A stretch of DNA of 64,000 nt from Lacrimispora xylanisolvens (lineage in GTDB: Bacteria; Bacillota; Clostridia; Lachnospirales; Lachnospiraceae), in NCBI GenBank assembly GCA_017084465.1, contig CP070896.1, forward strand, positions 2,943,501-3,007,500. Reading direction: 5' to 3'. A model generated the notes under the pieces. That model did no database searches, was not told the origin of the DNA, and was given only the letters and a program-made list of their open reading frames with translations. Each line of letters opens with the position of its first letter. Within the stretch, counting starts at the first letter, position 1. Below are positions 1 to 8,816 of the stretch, one piece after another. Position numbers and translations under genes: made by a program.

Positions 1-778
1 CGTAATTCATTCCGTCTGTTTGCCCAGAAGCTCCCAGCGGACGGACTCCTGGTGATTAATAATGACATCGAAAATATTGAAGAGATCGTTCGGGATCTTC
101 CATGTAAGGTGATTACTTTTGGTAAGAAAGATGGAAGCAGATATCAGGCAGAAGAGATTGTGTTTGATGATCTGGCAAGAGCCACCTATCATTTAAAGAT
201 TGATGGCTCCGTTGTGGATACGGTAACTCTCGGAGTACCAGGAGAACATAATGTGTATAACTCCCTGGCTGCAGCCGCTGTGTGTGCAGAACTGGGAATA
301 TCATTGGATCAGGTGAAAAAAGGGACTGAAACATTTTACAGGCACCAACAGGCGCTTTGAAAAGAAGGGCGAACTGGGAGGCGTAACCATTATTGATGAT
401 TATGCTCATCATCCACAGGAGATCCGTGCGACATTAAGTACAGCACAGCATTATCCACACAAAAAACTGTGGGTTGTTTTCCAACCCCATACTTATACAC
501 GTACAAAGGCATTTCTTGACGAATTTGCAGATGCACTGTCTCTGGCAGATGAGGTAATTCTTGCAGAAATTTATGCAGCAAGAGAAACTGACAATCTGGG
601 CATCAGCTCTGCAGATATCGTGGAGAGAATAGAGAAAAAAGGTGTAAAAGCGCATTACATTACCTCGTTTGACGAGATTGAAACATTTATTTTAGAAAAT
701 TGTATACACGGTGATTTGTTGATAACTATGGGTGCCGGAGACATTGTAAAAGTGGGAGAAAAGCTGTTAGGCTTATAG
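1..778 (+). CDS. murC: UDP-N-acetylmuramate--L-alanine ligase, C-terminal part (frameshifted)
   Basis: MurC adds L-alanine to UDP-MurNAc in cytoplasmic peptidoglycan precursor synthesis. The window opens inside the gene, so the N-terminal UDP-binding domain and P-loop are missing. Visible MurC signatures are GEHNVYNSLAA in the central domain, then DDYAHHP and FQPHTYTRT in the C-terminal domain, and the protein ends at a TAG at 776-778. The frame breaks at the T-run near 332-335: four T where three would give ETF-TGTNRRFE without a gap. Because family sequence resumes immediately in the next frame, I read this as a one-base sequencing insertion, not a dead gene. A strong terminator follows directly. 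Confidence 0.93.
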
Positions 779-978
779 TTATCCACATTATCCACATAGT
801 TTTCAACATTTTATGTTAAGAAACTATGTGGATTTTTTAATTTACATAAATTATCGTCTCACAATTTAGAAAATCTCGATTTTATCAGCAATTCGGCAGG
901 ATCATAGTGGATAAACTAAGATTATGTATACTTGGTTTCCACATTATCCACAATATCCACAATTGATTTAGTGGATAA
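779..978. promoter_or_regulatory. DnaA-box cluster upstream of dnaD-dnaI
   Basis: Two perfect consensus DnaA boxes (TTATCCACA) lie in direct tandem at 779-787 and 788-796. A third perfect copy is at 944-952, with a near match (ATATCCACA) abutting it at 953-961. Two inverted one-mismatch copies (AGTGGATAA) are at 906-914 and 970-978. Six sites in 200 bp is far above chance. The cluster fills the gap between murC and dnaD and runs up to the likely dnaD promoter. It may let DnaA control the primosome genes or act as a DnaA sink. No dnaA or dnaN gene is adjacent, so it does not look like oriC itself. Confidence 0.8.
790..838 (+). terminator. Rho-independent terminator of murC
   Basis: A perfect 13-bp stem (790-802 paired with 821-833) with an 18-nt loop is followed by a run of T at 833-838. 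It lies 11 bp after the murC stop. The rising arm overlaps the second tandem DnaA box (788-796). Confidence 0.85.
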
Positions 979-1007
979 CTGCCCCTATTTTCTTTTGGAA
1001 AGACCTG

Positions 1008-1016
1008 TGGTATGAT
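1008..1016 (+). promoter_or_regulatory. Putative extended -10 promoter of dnaD-dnaI
   Basis: TGGTATGAT is an extended -10 element 26 bp upstream of the dnaD start codon. No convincing -35 hexamer is seen at the right distance, which fits an extended -10 promoter. It lies about 30 bp downstream of the last DnaA box. Confidence 0.4.
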
Positions 1017-1041
1017 AGGAACATGATAAAAAGGTGAGGTT

Positions 1042-2073
1042 ATGGCGGTGAACTTTAAAAGCAGTTTTAAGATCAATGGTACGATAATATCCAATCAATT
1101 CATAGACGATTTTATGGCTTCGGCCAATGGTGAATACATAAAAGAATATCTGTTTCTGATGCGTCATGAAGGGGAAGAGGTTACTGTTTCCATGATTGCT
1201 GATGCCTTAAACCATACAGAGGCAGATGTAGCCCGTGCCTTATCCTATTGGAAAGCAGGAGTATTAAGCGAGGCGGCAGTTTCAAAACCGGAGGTTTCTT
1301 CGGCTGCTTCTGAGACTGCATGTTCCGGACGCCCCCCAGAAGTAGTGAAAAAGGAGATACCTGCACCATCTGCAAACAGAAAATCCTACACTCCGGATCA
1401 GATCAGCGGGCTGGCAGGAGATGAGGATTTTTCTCAATTGCTTTATATTGCCCAAAAATATATGAACAAAGTGTTCACTCAGAGAGAATGTGAGGTATTT
1501 GCGTATCTGTATGATGGTCTTCATATGCCTGCAGAGCTTTTAGAATATGTTGTGGAATATTGTGTACAGGGCGGTCATACCAGCATTCGATATATCGAAA
1601 CAGTGGCCATCAGCTGGCACGAAAAGGGCTTTAAGACAGTTGACGATGCTAAGAATAATGCACTTACATTTTCTAAGGATTCCTTTGCAGTCATGAGAGC
1701 ATTTGGGCTGAGCGACCGTAATCCCGGAGATTCAGAACGGGAATACATGGATAAGTGGTTCCGTACATACGGATTTACCAAAGAACTGGTTATGGAGGCC
1801 TGCAGCAGGACTCTGACAGCGACACATTCTCCCAGTTTTCCTTATACGGACAAGATTATTGAAGGCTGGAAGAAAGCAGGAGCCCGTACCATGGAGGATA
1901 TTAAAAGACTGGACGAGCAGCACGCAGACCGGAAAAAGAGCGGCGGAGATAAAGGTACGAAGGCAGCAGCCGGTGCAAAAGGGAAGAACGGACAAAATCA
2001 GTTTCAGAACTTTCCTCAAAGAGAGATTGATTATGATGCTCTTATTCTTGAACAGCTGACAGAGTTTAAGTAA
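1042..2073 (+). CDS. dnaD: DnaD-like primosome protein
   Basis: This 343-residue protein has the layout of DnaD/DnaB primosome proteins that help load the replicative helicase. The N-terminal part (residues 1-80) resembles the winged-helix DnaD N-terminal domain. A low-complexity linker (about 85-130) follows. Two copies of the DnaB_2/DnaD C-terminal helical repeat come next (about 140-205 and 215-285), each ending in the family's signature: YIETVAISWHEKGF in the first and YTDKIIEGWKKAG in the second. The tail (290-325) is basic and Gly/Lys-rich. The ATG has an AAGGTGAGG ribosome-binding site. It forms an operon with dnaI 33 bp downstream, behind the DnaA-box cluster. Confidence 0.88.
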   Translation: MAVNFKSSFKINGTIISNQFIDDFMASANGEYIKEYLFLMRHEGEEVTVSMIADALNHTEADVARALSYWKAGVLSEAAVSKPEVSSAASETACSGRPPEVVKKEIPAPSANRKSYTPDQISGLAGDEDFSQLLYIAQKYMNKVFTQRECEVFAYLYDGLHMPAELLEYVVEYCVQGGHTSIRYIETVAISWHEKGFKTVDDAKNNALTFSKDSFAVMRAFGLSDRNPGDSEREYMDKWFRTYGFTKELVMEACSRTLTATHSPSFPYTDKIIEGWKKAGARTMEDIKRLDEQHADRKKSGGDKGTKAAAGAKGKNGQNQFQNFPQREIDYDALILEQLTEFK

Positions 2074-2106
2074 CGATAGATAAGCACAATAGAAACGGAG
2101 GTAATT

Positions 2107-3192
2107 ATGGCACTGAGCAATTCACAGTATGATGCCATCATGCGGGCTTACGGGCAGCAGCAGTTAAAGAACCGGCATGAACAGGAAAAGCGGATTGCGC
2201 AAGTATATAATAAAATACCTGTGATAAAGGAACTTGATAATTCCATCAGCACTAGAGCAGTCTCCTGCGCCCGCAGGCTTTTGGATGGGGATAAACAAGC
2301 CTTAAAAGAGCTGAGAGAGGAAATTGCAGATCTGCGGGAACAAAAGGCGGTTCTTTTAAAGTCTGCCGGATATAAGGTTGATTTTATGGAGATGCAGTAC
2401 TTGTGCCCGGACTGCAAAGACACGGGGTATTCCGAAGGCATTAAGTGCCATTGTTTCCGGCAGTCAGAGATGAAATATCTATATGCACAATCCAACATTG
2501 AGCAAATCATTGCAGTGGAAAATTTTAATACATTTTCTTATGAATATTTTGATGATACAAGAGTAATACCGGTTTTAAACCGGACAGTAAAGCAGTATAT
2601 GATGCAGGTAACGGAAACCTGCCGCAGTTTCGTAAAAAACCTGCCTAAAGAACATGGGAATTTGTTGTTTACAGGTCCTACTGGAGTGGGAAAGACATTT
2701 TTAACCAATTGTATTGCCAAAGAGCTGATCGATAAGTTTTACTCCGTGATCTATTTATCCGCTAACGATCTCTTTGAGGTATTTTCCAAAAACCGGTTTG
2801 ATTATCAGGATGAAGACGATATGAAAGGAATGTATCAGTATATTCTGGACTGTGATCTTTTAATTATTGATGACCTGGGAACAGAGCTAAATAACAGCTT
2901 TACCTCTTCCGAATTATTTTACTGTATTAACGAACGGCTTAATTCTTCAAAATCCACAATTATTTCCACCAATCATCCCATTAATGAATTAAGAGACCGG
3001 TATACAGAGCGGGTGACTTCCAGACTGATCAGCCGATATACTGTAATTCCACTCTATGGAGATGATATCAGGATCAGGAAAAACTATCCGATTAACTTGA
3101 CTATTTTCGCGCATAATGTTATAAAAGAACCGTTGCATTGCATAAGGACACGTTGGAGGAGAAACAAATGCTTTACGAAGAGAAAACGATAG
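2107..3192 (+). CDS. dnaI: DnaI/DnaC-type helicase loader ATPase (3' end probably frameshifted)
   Basis: An AAA+ ATPase of the DnaC/DnaI family that loads the replicative helicase, working with DnaD. A Cys cluster (CPDCKDTGY..., then C-H-C) lies near residues 99-120, as in clostridial DnaI N-terminal domains. Walker A is GPTGVGKT (about 190-197), Walker B is LLIIDDLGTE, and a sensor motif STNHP follows. The ATG at 2107 has a CGGAGG site. The literal frame runs to 3192, but family members end near RIRKKLSD. One more A in the run at 3079-3083 would give that ending and a stop at 3093-3095, just before the prs promoter. The last 36 codons are therefore probably an artefact. Confidence 0.9.
   Translation: MALSNSQYDAIMRAYGQQQLKNRHEQEKRIAQVYNKIPVIKELDNSISTRAVSCARRLLDGDKQALKELREEIADLREQKAVLLKSAGYKVDFMEMQYLCPDCKDTGYSEGIKCHCFRQSEMKYLYAQSNIEQIIAVENFNTFSYEYFDDTRVIPVLNRTVKQYMMQVTETCRSFVKNLPKEHGNLLFTGPTGVGKTFLTNCIAKELIDKFYSVIYLSANDLFEVFSKNRFDYQDEDDMKGMYQYILDCDLLIIDDLGTELNNSFTSSELFYCINERLNSSKSTIISTNHPINELRDRYTERVTSRLISRYTVIPLYGDDIRIRKNYPINLTIFAHNVIKEPLHCIRTRWRRNKCFTKRKR
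3097..3125 (+). promoter_or_regulatory. Sigma-A promoter of prs
   Basis: TTGACT (3097-3102) and TATAAA (3120-3125) are separated by exactly 17 bp, about 43 bp before the prs start codon. It begins right after the inferred true stop of dnaI, which supports that shorter reading of dnaI. Confidence 0.75.
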
Positions 3193-4346
3193 AAACCATT
3201 CCGGTTGGACCATTGGGCTTAATTCCCTTAAAAAGCTGCAAGGAACTGGGAGAGAAAGTAAATGATTATCTGGTGTCATGGAGACAGGAGCGGGAAAGTG
3301 AACATAAGTCTACCATCGCTTTTTCCGGTTATCAGAGAGAGACTTACATCATAGGAGCCAGCACCCCCAGATTCGGAACCGGAGAGGCAAAAGGCACCCT
3401 GCAGCAGTCTGTGCGAGGTGATGACCTTTATATCATGGTCGATGTGTGTAACTACAGCCTGACCTATTCTTTGTGCGGTATGACCAACCACATGTCCCCT
3501 GATGATCATTTTCAGGATTTAAAGCGTGTGATCGCTGCATCAGCAGGTAAACCAAGACGTATTAATGTAATTATGCCTTTCTTATATGAGAGCCGTCAGC
3601 ATAAGCGTTCCAGAAGAGAGTCTCTTGACTGTGCATTGGCACTTCGTGAGCTTGTGAACATGGGTGTGGAGAATATTATCACATTTGATGCCCATGACCC
3701 CAGAGTGCAGAATGCAATTCCGTTAAAAGGTTTTGAGACGGTTCAGCCGATTTACCAGTTCATAAAATATTTGTTAAAAGAAGAGAAAGAACTGGATATT
3801 GACAGCGAACATATGATGGTAATCAGCCCGGACGAAGGCGGCATGGGACGTGCAGTATTCTTTGCCAATGTACTGGGACTGGATATGGGTATGTTCTATA
3901 AGCGTCGTGATTACACTCAGATTATAAATGGACGCAACCCCATCGTAGCCCATGAGTTCCTTGGTGCTTCCGTAGAAGGAAAAGATGTAATTATTGTTGA
4001 TGACATGATTTCCTCTGGAGAAAGTATGCTTGATGTTGCAAAAGAACTGAAACGGAGAAAGGCAAGAAAAGTATTTGTCTGCGCTACGTTCGGGCTCTTT
4101 ACCAACGGACTTGCAAAGTTTGATGAATATTATGAAAATGGACTAATCGACAGGATCTTAACCACCAATCTGGTATATCAGACACCTGATCTTCTGTCCA
4201 GACCTTATTATATTAATGTTGATATGAGCAAGTATATTGCCCTTATTATTGACAACTTAAATCATGATGCTTCCCTCAGCGGTCTGCTTAACCCAACAAC
4301 CAGAATCAACCGGCTGCTGGAGCGTTACCGCGCAGGAGACCGTTAA
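3168..4346 (+). CDS. prs: Ribose-phosphate pyrophosphokinase
   Basis: Makes PRPP from ribose-5-phosphate and ATP for purine, pyrimidine, histidine, tryptophan and NAD synthesis. At 392 residues it is longer than the usual 310-320, with an extended N-terminal half, a form I associate with clostridia. Visible signatures are FDAHDPR, VISPDEGG and the PRPP loop VIIVDDMISSGES near residues 275-287. The ATG at 3168 is chosen because GGAGGAG lies about 6 bp upstream; an upstream in-frame start at 3138 lacks such a site. It has its own promoter and is followed 13 bp later by brnQ. Confidence 0.93.
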   Translation: MLYEEKTIETIPVGPLGLIPLKSCKELGEKVNDYLVSWRQERESEHKSTIAFSGYQRETYIIGASTPRFGTGEAKGTLQQSVRGDDLYIMVDVCNYSLTYSLCGMTNHMSPDDHFQDLKRVIAASAGKPRRINVIMPFLYESRQHKRSRRESLDCALALRELVNMGVENIITFDAHDPRVQNAIPLKGFETVQPIYQFIKYLLKEEKELDIDSEHMMVISPDEGGMGRAVFFANVLGLDMGMFYKRRDYTQIINGRNPIVAHEFLGASVEGKDVIIVDDMISSGESMLDVAKELKRRKARKVFVCATFGLFTNGLAKFDEYYENGLIDRILTTNLVYQTPDLLSRPYYINVDMSKYIALIIDNLNHDASLSGLLNPTTRINRLLERYRAGDR

Positions 4347-4359
4347 TTACGAGGATATT

Positions 4360-5664
4360 ATGGAGCGATTGACGAAAGAAAAATTAGTTTTAGCCGGACT
4401 TACGGTATTCTCCATGTTTTTTGGAGCAGGAAACCTGATCTTTCCGCCTTTTCTGGGAGCGTCAGCAGGAACTGTTACCTGGATTGCAGTGGCAGGATTT
4501 GCAGTAACTGCAATCGGCTTTCCGGTTTTAGGCGTCGTGGCAGTGGCTCAGTCCGGAGGACTGGACAAGCTGGCTGGGCGTGTTCATCCGAAGTTTGCTT
4601 TTATTTTTACCCTATTAATCTATTTATCCATTGGCCCTTGCCTTGCAATACCAAGGACTGCAAGTACATCTTTTGAGATGGCAGTGATTCCTTTCTTAAA
4701 AGAGGGAACTTCAAGTACACTGATGCAGTTTTTATATTCGGTGGTATTTTTTACCGTTGCATTTGTTGTAGCGCTAAAGCCAGATAAACTGACAGACCGT
4801 CTGGGGAAGATTCTGACTCCCATACTTTTGGTTCTGATCGCAGTGATCTTTGCCGGCTGTATCATTCACCCGGCGGGAGCATATGGAACACCTTCTGAAG
4901 CCTATCAGAAAGCTCCGTTTATCAAAGGATTTCTGGAAGGTTATATGACTATGGATACCATTGCAGCCTTAAATTTTGGTATTATTATATCACTAAATAT
5001 TAAGGCAATGGGTATAAAGAAAGAAGCAGATGTAGTTCATGAAACCATCAGGGCCGGTTTCTTTGCAGGAGGAATTCTTCTGCTGGTTTACAGTGCCTTA
5101 TCACATGTTGGCGCAGTGACCGGCGGTGCATTTGGACTGGCAGATAACGGTGCTCAGACTTTGAATCAGGCAGTACAGTTTTTATATGGGAAAGCAGGTC
5201 TTATTCTGCTGGCAGCAGTTTTTTTCATTGCATGTCTAAATACCTGTATTGGTTTGATCAGCTGTTGCAGCAAGTATTTCTGCACCATTATACCGAAGAT
5301 TGGATACCGGACATGGGCGTTTTTATTTGCGTTTGTCAGCCTTATTATATCCAATGCAGGACTTAATAGGATACTGGAGATATCAGTTCCTGTTTTAAGC
5401 GCTTTATACCCGATTTCCATTGTGTTGATAATTCTATCCTTCGCGTTTCGTGATGGAAAACGATGGAGAGCGGTCTATGTATGTGCCATAGGTTTAACTG
5501 GAATTACAGGAGTGCTGCTGGCACTGGCACAGGCAGGTGCTGCATTTTTACAACCAGTACTCATTAAGCTGCCGCTTTATACAGCCGGACTTGCCTGGAT
5601 CTGTCCTGCAGTGGTGGGCATTATAATCGGAGTCATAATCGGGTCAGTAAAAGCCCGTAATTAA
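4360..5664 (+). CDS. brnQ: Branched-chain amino acid:cation symporter (LIVCS family)
   Basis: A 434-residue polytopic membrane protein of the BrnQ/LIVCS family, which imports Leu, Ile and Val with Na+ or H+. The N-terminus has the family hallmark FSMFFGAGNLIFPP near residues 15-28, followed by about a dozen hydrophobic segments. The ATG at 4360 is preferred: GAGGAT lies just upstream, whereas the longer frame from 4264 would overlap the 3' end of prs. A strong bidirectional terminator follows. Confidence 0.93.
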   Translation: MERLTKEKLVLAGLTVFSMFFGAGNLIFPPFLGASAGTVTWIAVAGFAVTAIGFPVLGVVAVAQSGGLDKLAGRVHPKFAFIFTLLIYLSIGPCLAIPRTASTSFEMAVIPFLKEGTSSTLMQFLYSVVFFTVAFVVALKPDKLTDRLGKILTPILLVLIAVIFAGCIIHPAGAYGTPSEAYQKAPFIKGFLEGYMTMDTIAALNFGIIISLNIKAMGIKKEADVVHETIRAGFFAGGILLLVYSALSHVGAVTGGAFGLADNGAQTLNQAVQFLYGKAGLILLAAVFFIACLNTCIGLISCCSKYFCTIIPKIGYRTWAFLFAFVSLIISNAGLNRILEISVPVLSALYPISIVLIILSFAFRDGKRWRAVYVCAIGLTGITGVLLALAQAGAAFLQPVLIKLPLYTAGLAWICPAVVGIIIGVIIGSVKARN

Positions 5665-5670
5665 TAAAAA

Positions 5671-5713
5671 ATCCCTGAAAGAGATGTGAAACAAATCTCT
5701 TTCAGGGATTTTT
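5671..5713. terminator. Bidirectional terminator between brnQ and yhaN
   Basis: A perfect 15-bp inverted repeat (5671-5685 / 5695-5709) with a 9-nt loop is flanked by A-tracts on the left and T-tracts on the right. It can therefore end both the plus-strand brnQ and the minus-strand yhaN transcripts. Confidence 0.85.
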
Positions 5714-7577
5714 CTATATTTCAATTAAATGATAAGGCATTAAGTTTGCAGTCATCATCTGAGCTTCCCGCTGGTGGCAGGTAAAAATAATGATCTGATT
5801 TGTATAAGTGCCAGCCAGCCATTTTAATCCGGTCTTTAACCTGTCGTCGTCATAAAGAACGAAGCTGTCATCAAAGATAAAAGGCATTCTTTCGTCACCG
5901 GTCTGAATCAGCGTTGCGGCAGCCAGACGGAGAGCCAGATAAACCTGATCCATAGTTCCGCTGCTGACCTGCTCCAAAGGTACCAGCTTGGTTTTCGTAT
6001 TTAAGAAGATGTTTAAATTCTCATCCACGCTCATACTGGTGTAGATCCCTCCAGTAATTCCGGAAATTAAATCGGAAGCCGCTTTATTTAAGTATAGTCC
6101 GAACGAATCCCGGATTGAGGAAGATAAGCTGGTCATGGTTTCCAGTGCTAAGTCTACCGCTGAGATTTCTTCCCGTATACGGTCATTTTCAGCAATAATA
6201 TGCTTTAATCCTTCCGCCTGGGTTTTACAGCCGGATAAATGATCCAGCTTCTTCTCCAGCTCCCACTGACTTTTCTGCTGTGTCTCTATGGTAACTCCGC
6301 AGCCTTCCAGCTTCTTATTAAGCTCTTCGATCTGGGCTGCTTTCTGGTTGATGGCTGCTTCTGATTTGGATACGGCAGAGCAAAGCCGTGTGAATTCAGC
6401 CATGCGATTCTTAAATGCCTGTATGGATTCCGGAGTAATATCCGTATCACCTAAGTGCCGGGACAAAATCTCTTCAAGTACCTTGCCACTCATCTCCATA
6501 TCCTTCACATGATGACGAATCCTTAGAAAAAGAAGCAGGCCAATCAGATAGAAAATAAGAGCACCGCTTACAAAAACACTTAGCAGTAAAATGAGATCAA
6601 CGCCGTAATACGCGGAAAAATAATTGGATTCTCCCATATAGTAAATAACACCGGTGCTGCAAAGTAAAAGTGTGGCTAAAATAAGTGAAATGGCGGAAGC
6701 AAACTTTGTAGGTTTCCTGTTACAGGCGGCCTGAGCTTCCATATAATCATCATAATGCTCCTGAGCCTTCTGGGAATAGGAATTTATGGAGTCGTGGTCG
6801 GTGAACTGGTTACCTGTAAGAACCTGCCTGCCTCTTGCCACTTTTTTAATTAACTCTTCCTTTTCTGCCTGGCGTTCTTCCAGATCCGTCTTCATATCCA
6901 CCCGAAGCTTTTGATAGGTCTGAATCTGGTTTTCGTACTCAGGTGCTGAAATTTCCTTTTCAATGTTGCGTATTTCACTTAACAGAGAGGTGTAGGTACG
7001 GGCAGCTTCCGGTACCATCTGGGATTCCAGTTCCTTTCTCTGAGACTTTAAACAGGCCGCGGCCTTAGTTATGTTAAGCGCAAGATTTCCAGTTGTATTT
7101 AAGTTTGCTATGTAATTTTTCAGTTCCGTCACCATACCTTCATCAGTAGCACTTTTTTAACTGACCGATGCTGATGGTGTTGATGTAGGAGGTTTCGCTT
7201 AAACCGCAAAGAAGATCATCTAAAAACGCCTTAGTGGGCTCGATCTCTTTTCCAGCCGTTTCATCCACTACCTTAAACTCTTTTTTGTTCTTCTGGAAGG
7301 TCCGTTCAATCCGGTAGATGTGTTCCTTATGTTCCACCCGAATCTGGCCTTCGTAGGTTCCGCTGTTTTCCCATGGCTCGAAACGGGAGTAAAGATCATT
7401 TCTGGAAGCTCTGCCTCTTTGCCGTTCAATTCCAAAGAGCATGCTGCGGATAAAGGTATGGATTGTGGATTTTCCAGCTTCATTTTTTCCGTAAACAATG
7501 TTGATTCCATCATGAAACGTTAAGTTCCTGCCGTGAAATTTTCCAAATCCATTGATGTAAATGTCCAGTATTTTCAT
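5714..7577 (-). CDS. yhaN: YhaN-like SMC/SbcC-type ATPase (frameshifted)
   Basis: An SbcC/Rad50-like ABC ATPase that likely partners the adjacent YhaO nuclease in DNA end processing. The N-terminus has ING-FGKF and Walker A YGKNEAGKST (about 31-40). A long coiled coil follows, interrupted by two hydrophobic segments (about 300-355). The C-terminus carries the ABC signature-like LEQVSSGTMDQVYLALRLA and Walker B MPFIFDDSF. The frame breaks at the run of six T at 7153-7158 (plus strand); one fewer base joins SIGQLK to SATDEG. The rebuilt protein is about 620 residues, shorter than many YhaN proteins. AAAGGAG precedes the ATG at 7577. Confidence 0.85.
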
Positions 7578-7580
7578 GGG

Positions 7581-8653
7581 TCAGCTCCTTTCATCCGTTG
7601 TACGAAGCAAAGCATTGATTCCGTAATAAAGTGCTTTCTTCTCCACCCCGCTCATCTCCGGCTTTTGAAGTGCCTGGATAAAAAAGCCGATCATATCGCT
7701 TGGGTGTTCCGCAAAGAGAGCAGAGAAATTATACTGTGGTTCAGATTCGTCTATAATTTCCAATATTTTAAAACGGGCGGAAAGCATATCCAAATCAAAG
7801 GTAATATCAGGATCCCTCATACCACGTATGCGGAACCGGTAAATATTCTCCCCGCCCCGGTTTTGGATCTCCTGGGTTATTTTCATGGCTAATTCTGTAT
7901 TGGTCGTGGCTGGGGTGACATTGACTGCTAGAGAGAGATGTACTGAAGCTTTGCAAGAGGGATGAATTTTAATGAGGTTACCATACGGGTCACCTCGTTG
8001 ATCTCTCCTACCATCATGCCGTGAGGGCCGGACTCTGTCTTGTCCAGAGGCTCCAGAGAGCCTGCAAATGCCATACGGTTTTCAATTAGAATCTCAGGAC
8101 GGTGAATATGTCCCATAGCGATGTAGGAGAAGTCCAGACTAGACATGGCGCCTTTATCAAAGGGGATATGGTTGGCATCTCCTCCGTGGCCTAAAAGGAC
8201 GTGAATTCTTCCGTTGTTTGGTACCTTTAAATGATCAAGACGGTTTTCAGGTATCTCCACAGAGTGATAGCTAAAGCCATAAACCTCCGTATTGATCTCT
8301 TTAAAATAAACGCTTTCCAGCTCCGCTCCCATGATATAAGACACGTTAGGAGCCCATGTAAAGCTTAAAAGAGCTGAATTATTACGAATGCGGTCATGAT
8401 TTCCTGCTATGATGACCACACGCACGCCCGGAATGGTTGAAAATAAATAATTAACCTCTTTTAAGTCTCTGGCAAGGGGCTGGCGGTGAAAAAGATCGCC
8501 GGAAATAAAAAGACAGTCAGCTTCCAGAGTCTTTGCCTGGTTTACCGCCTTTGCAAAAGAGTCTTTTATATCCTGGGAACGTTCCCGGCTCCAGGGCTTA
8601 TCGCTGTCAGGGCTCATGCCCCAGTGAACATCTGCAATATGTATGAATTTCAT
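7581..8653 (-). CDS. yhaO: YhaO-like DNA repair exonuclease, SbcD/Mre11 family (frameshifted)
   Basis: A calcineurin-like metallophosphoesterase of the SbcD/YhaO family. The metal-binding motifs appear in order: HIADVHWG, SGDLFHR, IAGNHDR, LLGHGG and MGHIH. Together they give the di-metal site of a DNA exonuclease. The domain occupies about residues 1-240, and the rest forms the capping region. The frame breaks in a TC repeat at 7930-7938 (one base missing or two extra), after which the sequence continues as AVNVTPATTN. The ATG at 8653 is chosen for its GAGG site 8 bp upstream. The stop lies 3 bp before the yhaN start, so the two form an operon. Confidence 0.87.
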
Positions 8654-8781
8654 CGTCAATACCTCGCTGGTACAGCACTGTACAGAGAATCTGGTCTTGC
8701 TGTACGGAATCCTCTTTCATAGACTTGGAACCACATATAAAAGAAATCTTAAACTCCCTTCATACATGGTTCCGGTATAAA

Positions 8782-8810
8782 GAGGCTGTCTGATTATTGG
8801 CAGCAGCCTC
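8782..8810 (-). terminator. Probable terminator of asnS
   Basis: On the minus strand GAGGCTG (8804-8810) pairs with CAGCCTC (8782-8788) just past the asnS stop. The T-tract that follows is short (TTTAT). The rest of the 163-bp gap up to yhaO holds only short inverted repeats around GTACAG. Confidence 0.55.
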
Positions 8811-8816
8811 AGCGGC

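Noticed and set aside
779..1041. Possible replication origin (oriC)
   Set aside because: DnaA boxes are dense, but no dnaA, dnaN, rpmH or gyrase genes flank the region and no clear AT-rich unwinding element with repeats is seen. A regulatory or titration site fits better.
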